The notes below the pieces were generated by a model. It was not told the origin of the DNA, did not search any database, and saw only the letters and a program-made list of their open reading frames with translations. Below, piece by piece: positions 1 through 8,050 of a DNA stretch of 64,000 bases. The translations under genes were made by a program, and so were the position numbers. Source of the DNA: Streptomyces broussonetiae (GTDB taxonomy: Bacteria; Actinomycetota; Actinomycetes; Streptomycetales; Streptomycetaceae). Where the stretch lies: NCBI RefSeq assembly GCF_009796285.1, contig NZ_CP047020.1, positions 4,278,001-4,342,000 of the forward strand, in the 5' to 3' direction. Numbering within the stretch: the first letter of the stretch is position 1; each line of letters starts with the position of its first letter.

Positions 1-723
1 TGGCCCGCCACCCGCGGCTTCGCCGAGGGGCTCGGCTGGATCGCCCAGATCGGCATGTTCGTCCTGCTCGGCCTGCTGGTCACCCCGCACGAGCTGGGCG
101 ACGACGTCTGGCCCGCCCTGGTGATCGGGCTGGTCCTGACCATGGTGGCCCGCCCGCTGAGCGTGGTCCTCAGCCTCGCGCCGTTCCGCGTGCGTTGGCA
201 GGAGCAGACGCTCATGTCGTGGGCCGGACTGCGAGGTGCCGTGCCCATCATCCTGGCGACCATCCCGATGGTGAACGGCGTCGACGGCAGCCGCCGCATC
301 TTCAACATCGTCTTCGTGCTGGTCGTGGTCTACACCCTGGTCCAGGGGCCGACCCTGCCCTGGGTCGCGCGCACACTGCGCCTCGGCGAGGAGGGCGAGG
401 CCTCCGACCTCGGCATCGAGTCGGCGCCCCTGGAGCGGCTGCGCGGGCACCTGCTCTCCGTCTCGATCCCCGAGGGATCCCGGATGCACGGCGTGGAGGT
501 CAACGAGCTGCGGCTGCCGGCCGGCGCCGCCGTCACCCTCGTCGTGCGCGACGCAGAATCGTTCGTTCCGCTGCCTACGACGGTGCTGCGCCGGGGCGAC
601 GAGCTGCTAGTCGTCGCAACCGATCCGGTGCGCGACGCGGCCGAGCGGCGCCTGCGCGCGGTCGCCCACGGCGGCAAGCTGGCGGGCTGGCTGGGCACGA
701 ACGGAGCGGGCGCCACGCGATGA
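1..723 (+). CDS. Potassium/proton antiporter, C-terminal part (5' end outside window)
   Basis: The frame is open from base 1, so the start lies upstream. About 110 residues of hydrophobic membrane segments (including SWAGLRGAVPIILA, typical of CPA1/NhaP-type cation/H+ antiporters) are followed by a soluble tail of about 100 residues. The tail resembles a TrkA-C regulatory domain (SIPEGSRMHG, GAAVTLVVRD, RRGDELLVVA). Family knowledge: these inner-membrane proteins exchange K+ or Na+ for protons and the TrkA-C domain senses a ligand. The ion preference cannot be read here. The gene ends at TGA 721-723 with no close partner downstream. Confidence 0.85.
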   Translation, partial: WPATRGFAEGLGWIAQIGMFVLLGLLVTPHELGDDVWPALVIGLVLTMVARPLSVVLSLAPFRVRWQEQTLMSWAGLRGAVPIILATIPMVNGVDGSRRIFNIVFVLVVVYTLVQGPTLPWVARTLRLGEEGEASDLGIESAPLERLRGHLLSVSIPEGSRMHGVEVNELRLPAGAAVTLVVRDAESFVPLPTTVLRRGDELLVVATDPVRDAAERRLRAVAHGGKLAGWLGTNGAGATR

Positions 724-741
724 GCTGGGAAAGCATGCGTT

Positions 742-817
742 ACAGGTGGGTTTCACACGATTCGCACCTATGCCAATCACAGGTGAACCTCGCCGACCGT
801 GCTCGTTTTCACAGGTG
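742..817. repeat. Three direct ACAGGTG repeats before the MFS gene
   Basis: ACAGGTG occurs at 742-748, 779-785 and 811-817; the last two extend to TCACAGGTG. They lie in the 286-bp gap between the antiporter and the MFS gene, just upstream of a TTGACC sequence (834-839) that could be a -35 element. A regulator site is possible but unproven; nothing else is visible in the gap. Confidence 0.35.
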
Positions 818-1009
818 CACAAGCCTTTGACCCCTGTAACATGAAGGCACCAGATCGAACCAACTCTGTCTGATGCAGAGCTGGCGCGACCGTATGGCGG
901 CCGGAACGCCCTCCGCAATGGCACCGGTATCTACCGCAGTTCCGCGCAAGAGGACAGCTCTCGGTGCCCCCGCACGGGCGCGCTACCAGGCGGAAGAAAG
1001 GCACGGGCC

Positions 1010-2305
1010 GTGGAGTCCACGGTCACCACCGAGTCGGCGGAGAACCCGCCGGCGCCGTCCCGCCCCGGATACGGACAGCTGCTGCGCACCCGCGGCGCCT
1101 GGACGTTCCTGCTACCCGGTTTCGCCGCGCGCCAGCCGTTCGCGATGCTCACCATCTCCATCGTGCTGCTCGTGCAGCACACGACCGGCTCGTACGGCGC
1201 CGCGGGCGCCGCGGCAGCCGCGACCGGTGTCTCGATGGCGCTGTTCGCGCCGTACAGCGGCCGTCTCGCCGACCGCTACGGCCAGCGCGCCGTGCTGGTC
1301 CCCGGCATTCTGGTGCACACACTGTCGGGCCTGTCCCTGACGGCGCTCGCGCTGGCGCACGCCCCACTGTGGGCGCTCTTCCTGGCAGCCGTACCGACGG
1401 GCGCCTCGGTGCCGCAGGTGGGCCCCATGGTGCGGGCACGCTGGGGCGTGAAGCTGCAGGGTTCGCCCCTGATGACCACCGCGGCGGCGTTCGAGTCGGT
1501 CACGGACGAGCTGACCTTCGTCTTCGGCCCTCTGCTGGCCACCGCGCTGTGCACCGCCGTGACCCCGGCGGCGGGCCTGGTCACGGAGGGCGCGCTGACC
1601 CTCGTGGGTGGTCTGCTGTTCGCCGCGCAGAAGGGCACGCAGCCGCCGGTGACCGCCGGGGGCGCCCACGCGCGCGTGAAGCACGATTCCGCACTGCGCG
1701 TGCCGGGCGTGCGTGTGCTGGTCGTGACGTTCCTGGGCATCGGGTCCGTCTTCGGCGGCATGCAGGTGTCGCTGGCGGCGTTCACCGAGTCGATCGGTGA
1801 GCCCGGCCTGAACGGCGTCCTGTACGGCGTCTTCGCCGCCGGAAACATGCTCTCGGGCATCGTCTGCGGCGCGATCGCCTGGAAGGTCGCTCCCCAGCGC
1901 CGCCTGGTCGTCGGCTACACGGCGCTCGCTGTCGTCGCGTCCGCCCTGTGGACGGCGCATTCGGTGCTGCTGCTCGCCGGGCTCGGCCTGCTGGTCGGCA
2001 TGTGCATCGCGCCGGCACTGATCACCGGCTACACGCTGGTCGAGGGCCTGGTCCCGGCCGGCAGCCGAACCGAGGCCTTCACCTGGCTGACCGGTGCGGT
2101 CGCGCTCGGGCAGGCGGCCGCCGTCACCGTCGCCGGCCAGCTCGAGGACCGGCTGTGGGACGGCGCGGGATTCCTGGTCCCGGCGGTCGGCACCGTGCTC
2201 GCGCTGGTGACCCTGGTGGCCCTGCGATCGCGCCTCGTCGCGCGGCAGCGGAACCTGACCGTCGCACGTGGCGTCGGTCACCGCGTGCCGGTGACGGTGG
2301 ACTGA
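1010..2305 (+). CDS. MFS transporter
   Basis: A 431-residue integral membrane protein with about 12 hydrophobic segments and an MFS signature between helices 2 and 3 (YSGRLADRYGQRAVLV). The GTG at 1010 is preceded by a purine-rich GGAAGAAAGG at 992-1001. It is probably a proton-driven exporter; the substrate cannot be inferred. It stands alone, with CIRCE-FmdB starting 31 bp after its stop. Confidence 0.85.
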   Translation: MESTVTTESAENPPAPSRPGYGQLLRTRGAWTFLLPGFAARQPFAMLTISIVLLVQHTTGSYGAAGAAAAATGVSMALFAPYSGRLADRYGQRAVLVPGILVHTLSGLSLTALALAHAPLWALFLAAVPTGASVPQVGPMVRARWGVKLQGSPLMTTAAAFESVTDELTFVFGPLLATALCTAVTPAAGLVTEGALTLVGGLLFAAQKGTQPPVTAGGAHARVKHDSALRVPGVRVLVVTFLGIGSVFGGMQVSLAAFTESIGEPGLNGVLYGVFAAGNMLSGIVCGAIAWKVAPQRRLVVGYTALAVVASALWTAHSVLLLAGLGLLVGMCIAPALITGYTLVEGLVPAGSRTEAFTWLTGAVALGQAAAVTVAGQLEDRLWDGAGFLVPAVGTVLALVTLVALRSRLVARQRNLTVARGVGHRVPVTVD

Positions 2306-2335
2306 TCCCCGGGAATACGTCACTATGGACCGTCG

Positions 2336-2362
2336 TTAGCACTCATTGAGTGAGAGTGCCAG
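2336..2362 (+). promoter_or_regulatory. CIRCE-like operator (HrcA site)
   Basis: TTAGCACTC, a 9-base spacer, then GAGTGCCAG. The left arm matches the CIRCE consensus 9/9 and the right arm 7/9. It overlaps the ribosome-binding site (AGGAGG from 2361) of the FmdB gene. CIRCE is the binding site of the heat-shock repressor HrcA, normally before groES-groEL and groEL2 in Streptomyces. Confidence 0.75.
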
Positions 2363-2372
2363 GAGGAAGACA

Positions 2373-2681
2373 GTGCCGACCTACCAGTACCAGTGCACCG
2401 AGTGCGGCGATGGCCTTGAGGCGGTGCAGAAGTTCACCGATGACGCCCTGACCGAGTGCCCCAACTGCGGTGGCCGCCTGAAGAAGGTGTTCTCCGCGGT
2501 CGGCATCGTCTTCAAGGGCTCCGGGTTCTACCGCAACGACTCCCGCGGCTCCACGTCGAGCAGCAGCCCGGCGTCGAAGTCGTCCGGCTCCTCGTCCAGC
2601 ACGTCTTCGACCGACTCGAAGCCGTCCTCGTCGTCCTCCTCGTCCTCGTCGTCGGGCTCCGCCAGCAGCTCCGCCGCCTGA
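2373..2681 (+). CDS. FmdB family zinc-ribbon protein
   Basis: A 102-residue protein with an N-terminal zinc ribbon (CTECG about residue 8, CPNCG about residue 30) and a Ser-rich, low-complexity tail from about residue 60. The GTG at 2373 was chosen because AGGAGGAAG (2361-2369) sits 3-4 bases upstream; an in-frame ATG at 2346 would fall inside the CIRCE element. FmdB-family proteins are small putative regulators of unclear function. The CIRCE site suggests HrcA/heat-shock control. A strong terminator follows. Confidence 0.85.
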   Translation: MPTYQYQCTECGDGLEAVQKFTDDALTECPNCGGRLKKVFSAVGIVFKGSGFYRNDSRGSTSSSSPASKSSGSSSSTSSTDSKPSSSSSSSSSSGSASSSAA

Positions 2682-2697
2682 CACCTCACGCATCGGG

Positions 2698-2725
2698 CCC
2701 TGCCGTCGCACGACGGCAGGGTTTT
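2698..2725 (+). terminator. Rho-independent terminator after FmdB gene
   Basis: A perfect 10-bp stem CCCTGCCGTC / GACGGCAGGG with a 4-base loop, followed by TTTT. It separates the FmdB gene from mtnP. Confidence 0.85.
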
Positions 2726-2781
2726 CGGCGCTTGCGGGCACCGGCTCCCCCGCCCTTGCGCCGCCAGCTAGTGTGCTGGTC

Positions 2782-3615
2782 ATGGCGAACGCAGAGATCG
2801 GCGTAATCGGCGGCTCGGGCTTCTACTCGTTCCTCGACGAAGTGACCGAGGTCCAGGTGGACACCCCTTACGGGCCGCCCAGCGACTCCCTCTTCCTCGG
2901 CGAGATCGCCGGCCGACGGGTCGCCTTCCTGCCCCGGCACGGCCGCGGCCACCACCTTCCGCCGCACCGCATCAACTACCGCGCCAATCTGTGGGCGCTG
3001 CGTTCCCTCGGTGTCCGGCAGGTCCTCGGCCCGTGCGCGGTGGGCGGGCTGCGTCCCGAGTACGGCCCCGGCACCCTGCTCGTGCCGGATCAGCTGGTGG
3101 ACCGCACGAAGTCCAGGGCGCAGACGTACTTCGACGGACTGCCGCTGCCCGACGGCACCGTGCCGAACGTCGTGCACGTCTCCATGGCCGACCCCTACTG
3201 CCCCGCCGGACGGGCCGTCGCCCTGAAGGCGGCTCGAGGCCGGGACTGGGAGCCGGTGGACGCCGGCACTCTGGTCGTGATCGAGGGGCCGCGCTTCTCG
3301 ACCCGTGCTGAATCGTTGTGGCACCAGGCGCAGGGCTGGTCCGTCGTCGGCATGACGGGTCACCCCGAAGCGGCGCTCGCGCGCGAACTGGAGCTGTGCT
3401 ACACCTCGCTGACCCTGGTCACCGACCTCGACGCGGGCGCCGAGACCGGCGAGGGCGTCTCGCACGAGGAGGTGCTGCAGGTGTTCGCCGCCAACGTGGA
3501 CCGGCTGCGCGGCGTGCTGTTCGACGCGGTGGCGGCACTGCCCGAGACCGGGGCACGGGACTGCCTGTGCGTGAACGCGCTCGGCGGGATGGACCCGGGC
3601 TTCGAACTCCCGTAG
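2782..3615 (+). CDS. mtnP: S-methyl-5'-thioadenosine phosphorylase
   Basis: A 277-residue nucleoside phosphorylase of the PNP/MTAP family. Visible motifs are GGSGFY near the N-terminus (phosphate binding), PRHGRGH, HRINYRANLWAL and a C-terminal NALGGMDPGFELP. It phosphorolyses 5'-methylthioadenosine to adenine and 5-methylthioribose-1-phosphate in the methionine salvage and polyamine by-product pathway, in the cytoplasm. The ATG at 2782 is preferred over the GTG at 2773, since MANAEIGVIGGSG is the usual N-terminus. No other salvage genes adjoin it. Confidence 0.88.
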   Translation: MANAEIGVIGGSGFYSFLDEVTEVQVDTPYGPPSDSLFLGEIAGRRVAFLPRHGRGHHLPPHRINYRANLWALRSLGVRQVLGPCAVGGLRPEYGPGTLLVPDQLVDRTKSRAQTYFDGLPLPDGTVPNVVHVSMADPYCPAGRAVALKAARGRDWEPVDAGTLVVIEGPRFSTRAESLWHQAQGWSVVGMTGHPEAALARELELCYTSLTLVTDLDAGAETGEGVSHEEVLQVFAANVDRLRGVLFDAVAALPETGARDCLCVNALGGMDPGFELP

Positions 3616-3641
3616 AGCACCTGCCGGTTCACGGCCGAACC

Positions 3642-3690
3642 TGTGGACAACCGGGCGGAATTCCCCGTTCGGGTGGCCGATTTGTCCACA
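3642..3690. promoter_or_regulatory. Pair of inverted DnaA boxes
   Basis: TGTGGACAA at 3642-3650 and TTGTCCACA at 3682-3690 are both exact copies of the Streptomyces DnaA box, facing each other across 31 bp. They lie in the gap between mtnP and the SAF-domain gene, well away from any dnaA/dnaN locus in this window. Confidence 0.7.
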
Positions 3691-3730
3691 ACCCGTCCGT
3701 CGTCCACCGTCTCCGACGGGATTCGGCGCG

Positions 3731-4417
3731 ATGTCTCATCGTGACATCGCAAGCCGAACTCCTCGTCGCAGGCGGTGGTTTCCCGTGCCTTGGTCCTCGT
3801 CGTCCCCGACTCCGTTCTCACCTCCCCCCGTTTCTCCCCCGCACCCGCCCTCTCCGCCTCCCGGCACCTCCCCGTTCCCGCCTCCCATCCGGCTCCCGCG
3901 TCCGCTGGGCACGGATGCACCCGCTACCTGCGAGGTCCCGCAGTTCCCTCCGGTGTGGGTGCGCGGTGGGCGCTACCAGCTGCAGCGGCTCGTACGGCAC
4001 CGCGGGCGGGCCATCGCGGCCGGTCTCGCGGTGACCGCGGCCGCCCTCGTCGCCGCGGGGCCGCGCGCGGCGACCGAACCGCATCGTGCGGAGCGGGCCC
4101 GCGGTCATCCGGTCACGGCACCCGTACGACGGCACGCGGGGGTGGACGTGGTGACGGCGCCGGTGCGGATCGCCGACGCGGCCACCGTCCGGCTCCTACG
4201 GCCCGGCGACCACGTCGACGTCATCGCCGCGGAGGACGCGTCGGCCGGGGGCGTCGCGCGGGTGCTCGCGCGCGGGGTGCGGGTGACCGGGGTGCCGGAG
4301 CCCGTGGACGGCGGGGGCGAGAGTGGGGCACTCGTCGTGCTGTCGGTGCCGCGTGCCACGGCGGCCCGGCTCGTCGGCGCGAGCGCCACGGCGCGCCTGG
4401 CGGTGACGCTGTGCTGA
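3731..4417 (+). CDS. SAF-domain (CpaB/RcpC-like) protein
   Basis: A 228-residue protein with a proline-rich N-terminal 80 residues, one membrane segment (AIAAGLAVTAAALVAAG, about residues 93-110) and a C-terminal SAF/RcpC-type domain (VVTAPVRIADAATVRLLRPG, then a second beta-rich half). CpaB/RcpC proteins take part in Flp-pilus assembly, but no tad/cpa genes are nearby. The start is uncertain: no clear ribosome-binding site precedes the ATG at 3731, so the poorly conserved proline-rich segment may be shorter. Confidence 0.65.
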   Translation: MSHRDIASRTPRRRRWFPVPWSSSSPTPFSPPPVSPPHPPSPPPGTSPFPPPIRLPRPLGTDAPATCEVPQFPPVWVRGGRYQLQRLVRHRGRAIAAGLAVTAAALVAAGPRAATEPHRAERARGHPVTAPVRRHAGVDVVTAPVRIADAATVRLLRPGDHVDVIAAEDASAGGVARVLARGVRVTGVPEPVDGGGESGALVVLSVPRATAARLVGASATARLAVTLC

Positions 4418-4440
4418 ACCGACTTGGACGCTTTCTCGGC

Positions 4441-4471
4441 GACTTGCTGTCAAGTCGCTCGATCGAGCGAC
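4441..4471. promoter_or_regulatory. Hairpin plus 18-bp perfect palindrome before mscL
   Basis: GACTTG-CTGT-CAAGTC (4441-4456) runs into the perfect palindrome GTCGCTCGATCGAGCGAC (4454-4471), sharing three bases. It could end the upstream transcript or act as an operator for mscL, about 85 bp downstream. Confidence 0.5.
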
Positions 4472-4555
4472 GGGATTGGACACAATGGCCTCACGGTGCC
4501 GTAGGTTGCGGAGCGTTTCGTTCCACAACCTGTGCATGCGAGGAGAGTCCCCGAG

Positions 4556-5032
4556 GTGAGCGAGAAGAAGGAACCGAGCGTCCTGCAGGGCTTCAAGGCC
4601 TTCCTGATGCGCGGCAACGTCGTCGATCTGGCAGTCGCGGTGGTCATCGGCGCGGCCTTCACGAACATCGTGACCTCGGTGGTCAAGGGGGTCATCAACC
4701 CGCTGGTCGGAGCGATCGGTACGCAGAACCTGGATCACTACAGCTCCTGTCTCAAGTCCCCGTGCCAGGTGGCCGCGGACGGCACGGTCAAGAGCGGTGT
4801 GCCGATCCTGTGGGGCTCTGTCCTCGGTGCCACGCTGACCTTCCTGATCACCGCGACGGTCGTGTACTTCCTGATGGTCCTGCCGATGGCCAGGTACCTG
4901 GCCCGCCAGGCGGCCCAGAAGGCCGCGCGGGAGGGCACGAAGGAGGTCGTCGAGGTGACCGAGCTGGAAGTGCTCAAGGAGATCCGCGACGCGCTGGTCG
5001 CGCAGCGCGGATCGGGGCACGACGCACGCTAG
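4556..5032 (+). CDS. mscL: Large-conductance mechanosensitive channel MscL
   Basis: A 158-residue protein with the MscL pattern: GFKAFLMRGNVVDLAVAVVIGAAF (amphipathic N-helix plus TM1), a periplasmic loop longer than in E. coli with two cysteines (SSCLKSPC), TM2 (LGATLTFLITATVVYFLMV) and a charged C-terminal helix. It forms a homopentameric pore that opens under hypo-osmotic membrane tension. GTG at 4556 was chosen because AGGAG at 4541-4545 precedes it; the ATG 24 bases upstream has no site. Confidence 0.92.
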   Translation: MSEKKEPSVLQGFKAFLMRGNVVDLAVAVVIGAAFTNIVTSVVKGVINPLVGAIGTQNLDHYSSCLKSPCQVAADGTVKSGVPILWGSVLGATLTFLITATVVYFLMVLPMARYLARQAAQKAAREGTKEVVEVTELEVLKEIRDALVAQRGSGHDAR

Positions 5033-5051
5033 CGGCGCTGCTGCGGACGGC

Positions 5052-5228
5052 TCAGAGGTGGTGGGGCGGCTTCTCGTCGAGGAAGCGCCTCAGGTCGGCG
5101 GTGCTGTCCCCCTCCGTGCGCTCGCCCCATCCGCGATCGGTGTCGTCCGAGGACTGCTGGTCCAGCGGGTCGTCGAAGACCAGCGCGGGCTTCGGGGCGC
5201 GGGGCTCGGGTTCGGGGGCACTGCTCAT
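5052..5228 (-). CDS. Small acidic hypothetical protein (58 aa)
   Basis: A 58-residue frame: a proline-rich start (MSSAPEPEPRAPKPALVFDD), an acidic middle (DPLDQQSSDDTDRGWGE) and an end RRFLDEKPPHHL. No membrane segment or known domain. The composition and its position convergent with mscL suggest a real small Streptomyces gene; GAGG lies directly before the ATG. Function unknown. Confidence 0.65.
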   Translation of the reverse strand: MSSAPEPEPRAPKPALVFDDPLDQQSSDDTDRGWGERTEGDSTADLRRFLDEKPPHHL

Positions 5229-5441
5229 GCCTCAAGAGTACGGCCCCGCGCCCGGCGGCCGAGCGGAGTGCTCGCCCCCGGCGCAGGCCGGCCTCGCGCC
5301 TGAGCCGTCCAGGCCGAGGGGTGAGGATGCCGGCCCGCACTGCGTGGAGGCCGCGGGCGGCGAAGAGATCCCCGGCCCGAAGAAGCACGTCCCGACCTGG
5401 CGCTTCGGTGGGAGTTCAGGACCCTTGGGGCCCTCCCTCCT

Positions 5442-5459
5442 TTGTGAATGCGTTCACAA
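5442..5459. promoter_or_regulatory. Rex-type operator before the ltrA-like gene
   Basis: TTGTGAATGCGTTCACAA is a perfect inverted repeat with 7-bp arms and a 4-base centre. It matches the general Rex consensus TTGTGAANNNNTTCACAA exactly and differs by one base from the described Streptomyces ROP site. It lies 35 bp before the ATG of the membrane-protein gene at 5494. The remaining 5229-5441 holds no visible gene. Confidence 0.65.
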
Positions 5460-5493
5460 GATTTCGGCCCGGTTTTCTGCTGTCCTGGGAGGC

Positions 5494-6732
5494 ATGACGT
5501 CGAGTTCCGCTCCGGCGCCCGCCTCCTCGGGCGCATCCAAGCCCCCCGGACTCCTGCGGCGGCTCACCGCGCGCGGGCGCGACGAGGCCCACCGGGTCTC
5601 CTCCCCGCTGGAGCTCTTCTTCGACCTGTGCTTCGTCGTGGCGATCGCACAGGCGGGCGGGCAGCTGGTGCATGCCGGCGCCGAAGGGCACGGGGCCACG
5701 GGCATCCTCAACTACGCCATGCTGTTCTTCGCCATCTGGTGGGCCTGGATGAACTTCACCTGGTTCGCCTCGGCGTACGACAACGACGACGCGCTCTACC
5801 GGGTCGTCACCCTGGTGCAGATCGCCGGCGTCCTGGTGCTGGCCGCCGGCGTCTCCCGGGCCTTCCAGCAACACGACTACCTGATGGTCTGGCTCGGCTA
5901 CGTGATCATGCGCCTCGCAATGGCCGCGCAGTGGCTGAGAGCCGCGGGGTCGGCGTCGGGCGCGGAGAGAAGCATGGCGCTGCGCTACGCGTGCGGCGTG
6001 CTGTTGTGCCAGGTCGGCTGGCTCGGGCTGGTGGTGCTGCCCGGTCCGGTCCGGCCCTGGGTGTTTCTCGTGATGGCGGTCGCAGAGATGTGCGTGCCGC
6101 TCTTCGCCGAGAAGGGCTCCGGGACCTCCTGGCATCCGCATCACATCGCCGAGCGGTACGGCCTGTTCACCATCATCGTGCTCGGCGAGACGATCTCCGC
6201 GGCGACCGTCGCCGTGAAGTCGGCCGTGGACGAGCACAGCGCGCTGGGCGAGTTGCTGCCGACCGCTGCGGGCGGGCTGCTGATCGTCTTCTCCGCATGG
6301 TGGATCTACTTCGTGGTGCCCATCCACGGCCACCTGCGCTCCAACAGGGAGGCGTTCCTCTGGGGCTACGGCCACTTCCTGATCTTCGCCTCGGCCGCAG
6401 CGATCGGCGCCGGCCTGGAGGTGGCCGTGGAACAGGAGGTCGGCAGGACACACATCTCCGCGCTGTCCGCCGCGGCGGCCGTGACGCTGCCCACGGCGCT
6501 GTATCTGCTGACCGTCTGGGCGCTGCACTCACGGCACTTCAAGGTCGGCATCACTCAGCAGCTGGTGCTGCCGGTCACGGCGCTGCTGGTGATCTGCTGC
6601 ACCTTCCTCGGCCACTGGGCGGTGCCGGCGGCCGGGCTGGTGTCCGCGGCCGCGGTGACGACCGGAACGGCCCTGACGGCGCGCACGGCCCGCGGGGAGC
6701 GTACGACGAGCGGCACGGCGTCGGCCGGCTGA
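5494..6732 (+). CDS. LtrA-type low-temperature requirement family membrane protein
   Basis: A 412-residue polytopic protein with the LtrA signature near the N-terminus (SPLELFFDLCFVVAIAQ), a WWAWMNFTWFAS stretch, an HHIAERYGLFTIIVLGE motif and 10-11 hydrophobic segments. ATG 5494 is preceded by GGGAGG (5487-5492). The biochemical function of LtrA proteins is unknown. The Rex-like operator just upstream hints at control by the NADH/NAD+ ratio. A single long open frame runs in from about 3775, but only this part has its own ribosome-binding site. Confidence 0.85.
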   Translation: MTSSSAPAPASSGASKPPGLLRRLTARGRDEAHRVSSPLELFFDLCFVVAIAQAGGQLVHAGAEGHGATGILNYAMLFFAIWWAWMNFTWFASAYDNDDALYRVVTLVQIAGVLVLAAGVSRAFQQHDYLMVWLGYVIMRLAMAAQWLRAAGSASGAERSMALRYACGVLLCQVGWLGLVVLPGPVRPWVFLVMAVAEMCVPLFAEKGSGTSWHPHHIAERYGLFTIIVLGETISAATVAVKSAVDEHSALGELLPTAAGGLLIVFSAWWIYFVVPIHGHLRSNREAFLWGYGHFLIFASAAAIGAGLEVAVEQEVGRTHISALSAAAAVTLPTALYLLTVWALHSRHFKVGITQQLVLPVTALLVICCTFLGHWAVPAAGLVSAAAVTTGTALTARTARGERTTSGTASAG

Positions 6733-6767
6733 GCCCTCGGGCGCCTGCGCGAGCCACACTTGCTCCC

Positions 6768-7796
6768 ATGACAGTTGACGCATTGACGGACGTCACCGGA
6801 CTGCGGGTGGGGCACGCCACCCGTCGTGGGGACGGCTGGCTCACCGGCACCACGGTCGTTCTCGCTCCCGAGGGCGGCGCCGTCGCGGCCGTGGAGGTGC
6901 GCGGCGGCGGGCCCGGCACGAAGGAGACCGACGCGCTCGACCCGCGCAATGTGGTGCAGCGAATCGACGCGATCGTGCTGACCGGTGGCAGCGCGTACGG
7001 GCTCGACGCGGCGTCCGGGGTGATGGCCTGGCTGGAGGAGCAGGGCCGCGGAGTGCGGGTGGGACCGGATCCGGCGCACGTCGTGCCGGTCGTGCCCGCC
7101 GCGTGTGTCTTCGACCTGAGGCGCGGGGGGAACTTCCGCGCGCGGCCCGACGCGGCGACGGGGCGCGCGGCGGTGGAGGCCGCGTCGGCGACCTCGCCGG
7201 GCGCTCCGGTGCCGCAGGGGTGCGTCGGGGCCGGCACGGGCGCCGTGGCGGGCCGGGTGAAGGGCGGAGTGGGCACCGCGAGCACGGTGCTCGCCTCGGG
7301 GATCACCGTGGCCGCGCTGGTGGTCGTGAACGCTGCGGGAGCCGTGGCGGATCCGGCAACAGGCGCGCTGTACGGGGAGTTGCTGCTGGACGGGCGGATG
7401 GAGTATCCGAAGGAGCACGTGGTCGCAGCCGCGGGCCGGCGCCTCGACGAAGCCGCCGCCGAGAACGCGCCGCCTCCGCTCAACACGACGCTGGCGGTGG
7501 TCGCGACCGACGCGGATCTCTCCAGGGCGCAGGCGCAGAAGCTGGCGGGGGCGGCACACGACGGGATCGCGCGCGCCGTACGGCCGGTGCATCTCCTGCA
7601 CGACGGGGACACGGTGTTCGCGCTCGCGACGGGAGCGCGCCCGCTCGACGGACATCCCCTGGCGCTCAACGACATCCTGGCCGCGGGCGCGGATCTCGTG
7701 ACGCGCGCGATCGTCCGGGGTGTGCGCGCTGCCGAGTCGGTCGACGGGCCGGGCGGAGTGTGGCCGTCGTACGAGGAGTTGTACGGGAAGCGGTAG
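6768..7796 (+). CDS. P1/S58 family peptidase (DmpA-like aminopeptidase)
   Basis: A 342-residue protein starting TDVTGLRVGHAT, with LTGGSAYGLDAASGVM and the GGVGTAS motif where S58 Ntn-hydrolases cleave themselves and expose a catalytic Ser/Thr. DmpA/BapA relatives are aminopeptidases, some active on D- or beta-aminoacyl peptides; the substrate is not readable. It follows the ltrA-like gene by 35 bp and could be co-transcribed with it. Confidence 0.85.
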   Translation: MTVDALTDVTGLRVGHATRRGDGWLTGTTVVLAPEGGAVAAVEVRGGGPGTKETDALDPRNVVQRIDAIVLTGGSAYGLDAASGVMAWLEEQGRGVRVGPDPAHVVPVVPAACVFDLRRGGNFRARPDAATGRAAVEAASATSPGAPVPQGCVGAGTGAVAGRVKGGVGTASTVLASGITVAALVVVNAAGAVADPATGALYGELLLDGRMEYPKEHVVAAAGRRLDEAAAENAPPPLNTTLAVVATDADLSRAQAQKLAGAAHDGIARAVRPVHLLHDGDTVFALATGARPLDGHPLALNDILAAGADLVTRAIVRGVRAAESVDGPGGVWPSYEELYGKR

Positions 7797-8050
7797 GAAG
7801 TGGTGCGGGTTCGGGTTGCGCCCTTGCACGCAGCCCGTCCGTACTCCGCCCCGGTCTCCGGAACCCCTCGTCACATGGGGCAGGAGCACACCGAGGAGGC
7901 GGGCACGGGGCGTCTGTCGGGGCTGAATTGTCGCGGTTCTGTCACGTGATGGCGTTCACGGGAGCCGGAGGGAACCTTCCCTGGCGCCGGTGCACTCTTT
8001 CTCCACGCACTGGAACGGATCACGCACATCACATGAACCTGGAGCAGCCC

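Noticed and set aside
3775..6732. A single 985-codon plus-strand frame covering three genes
   Set aside because: It runs out of frame over the CpaB-like and MscL genes; only its last 413 codons have a ribosome-binding site and the LtrA signature.
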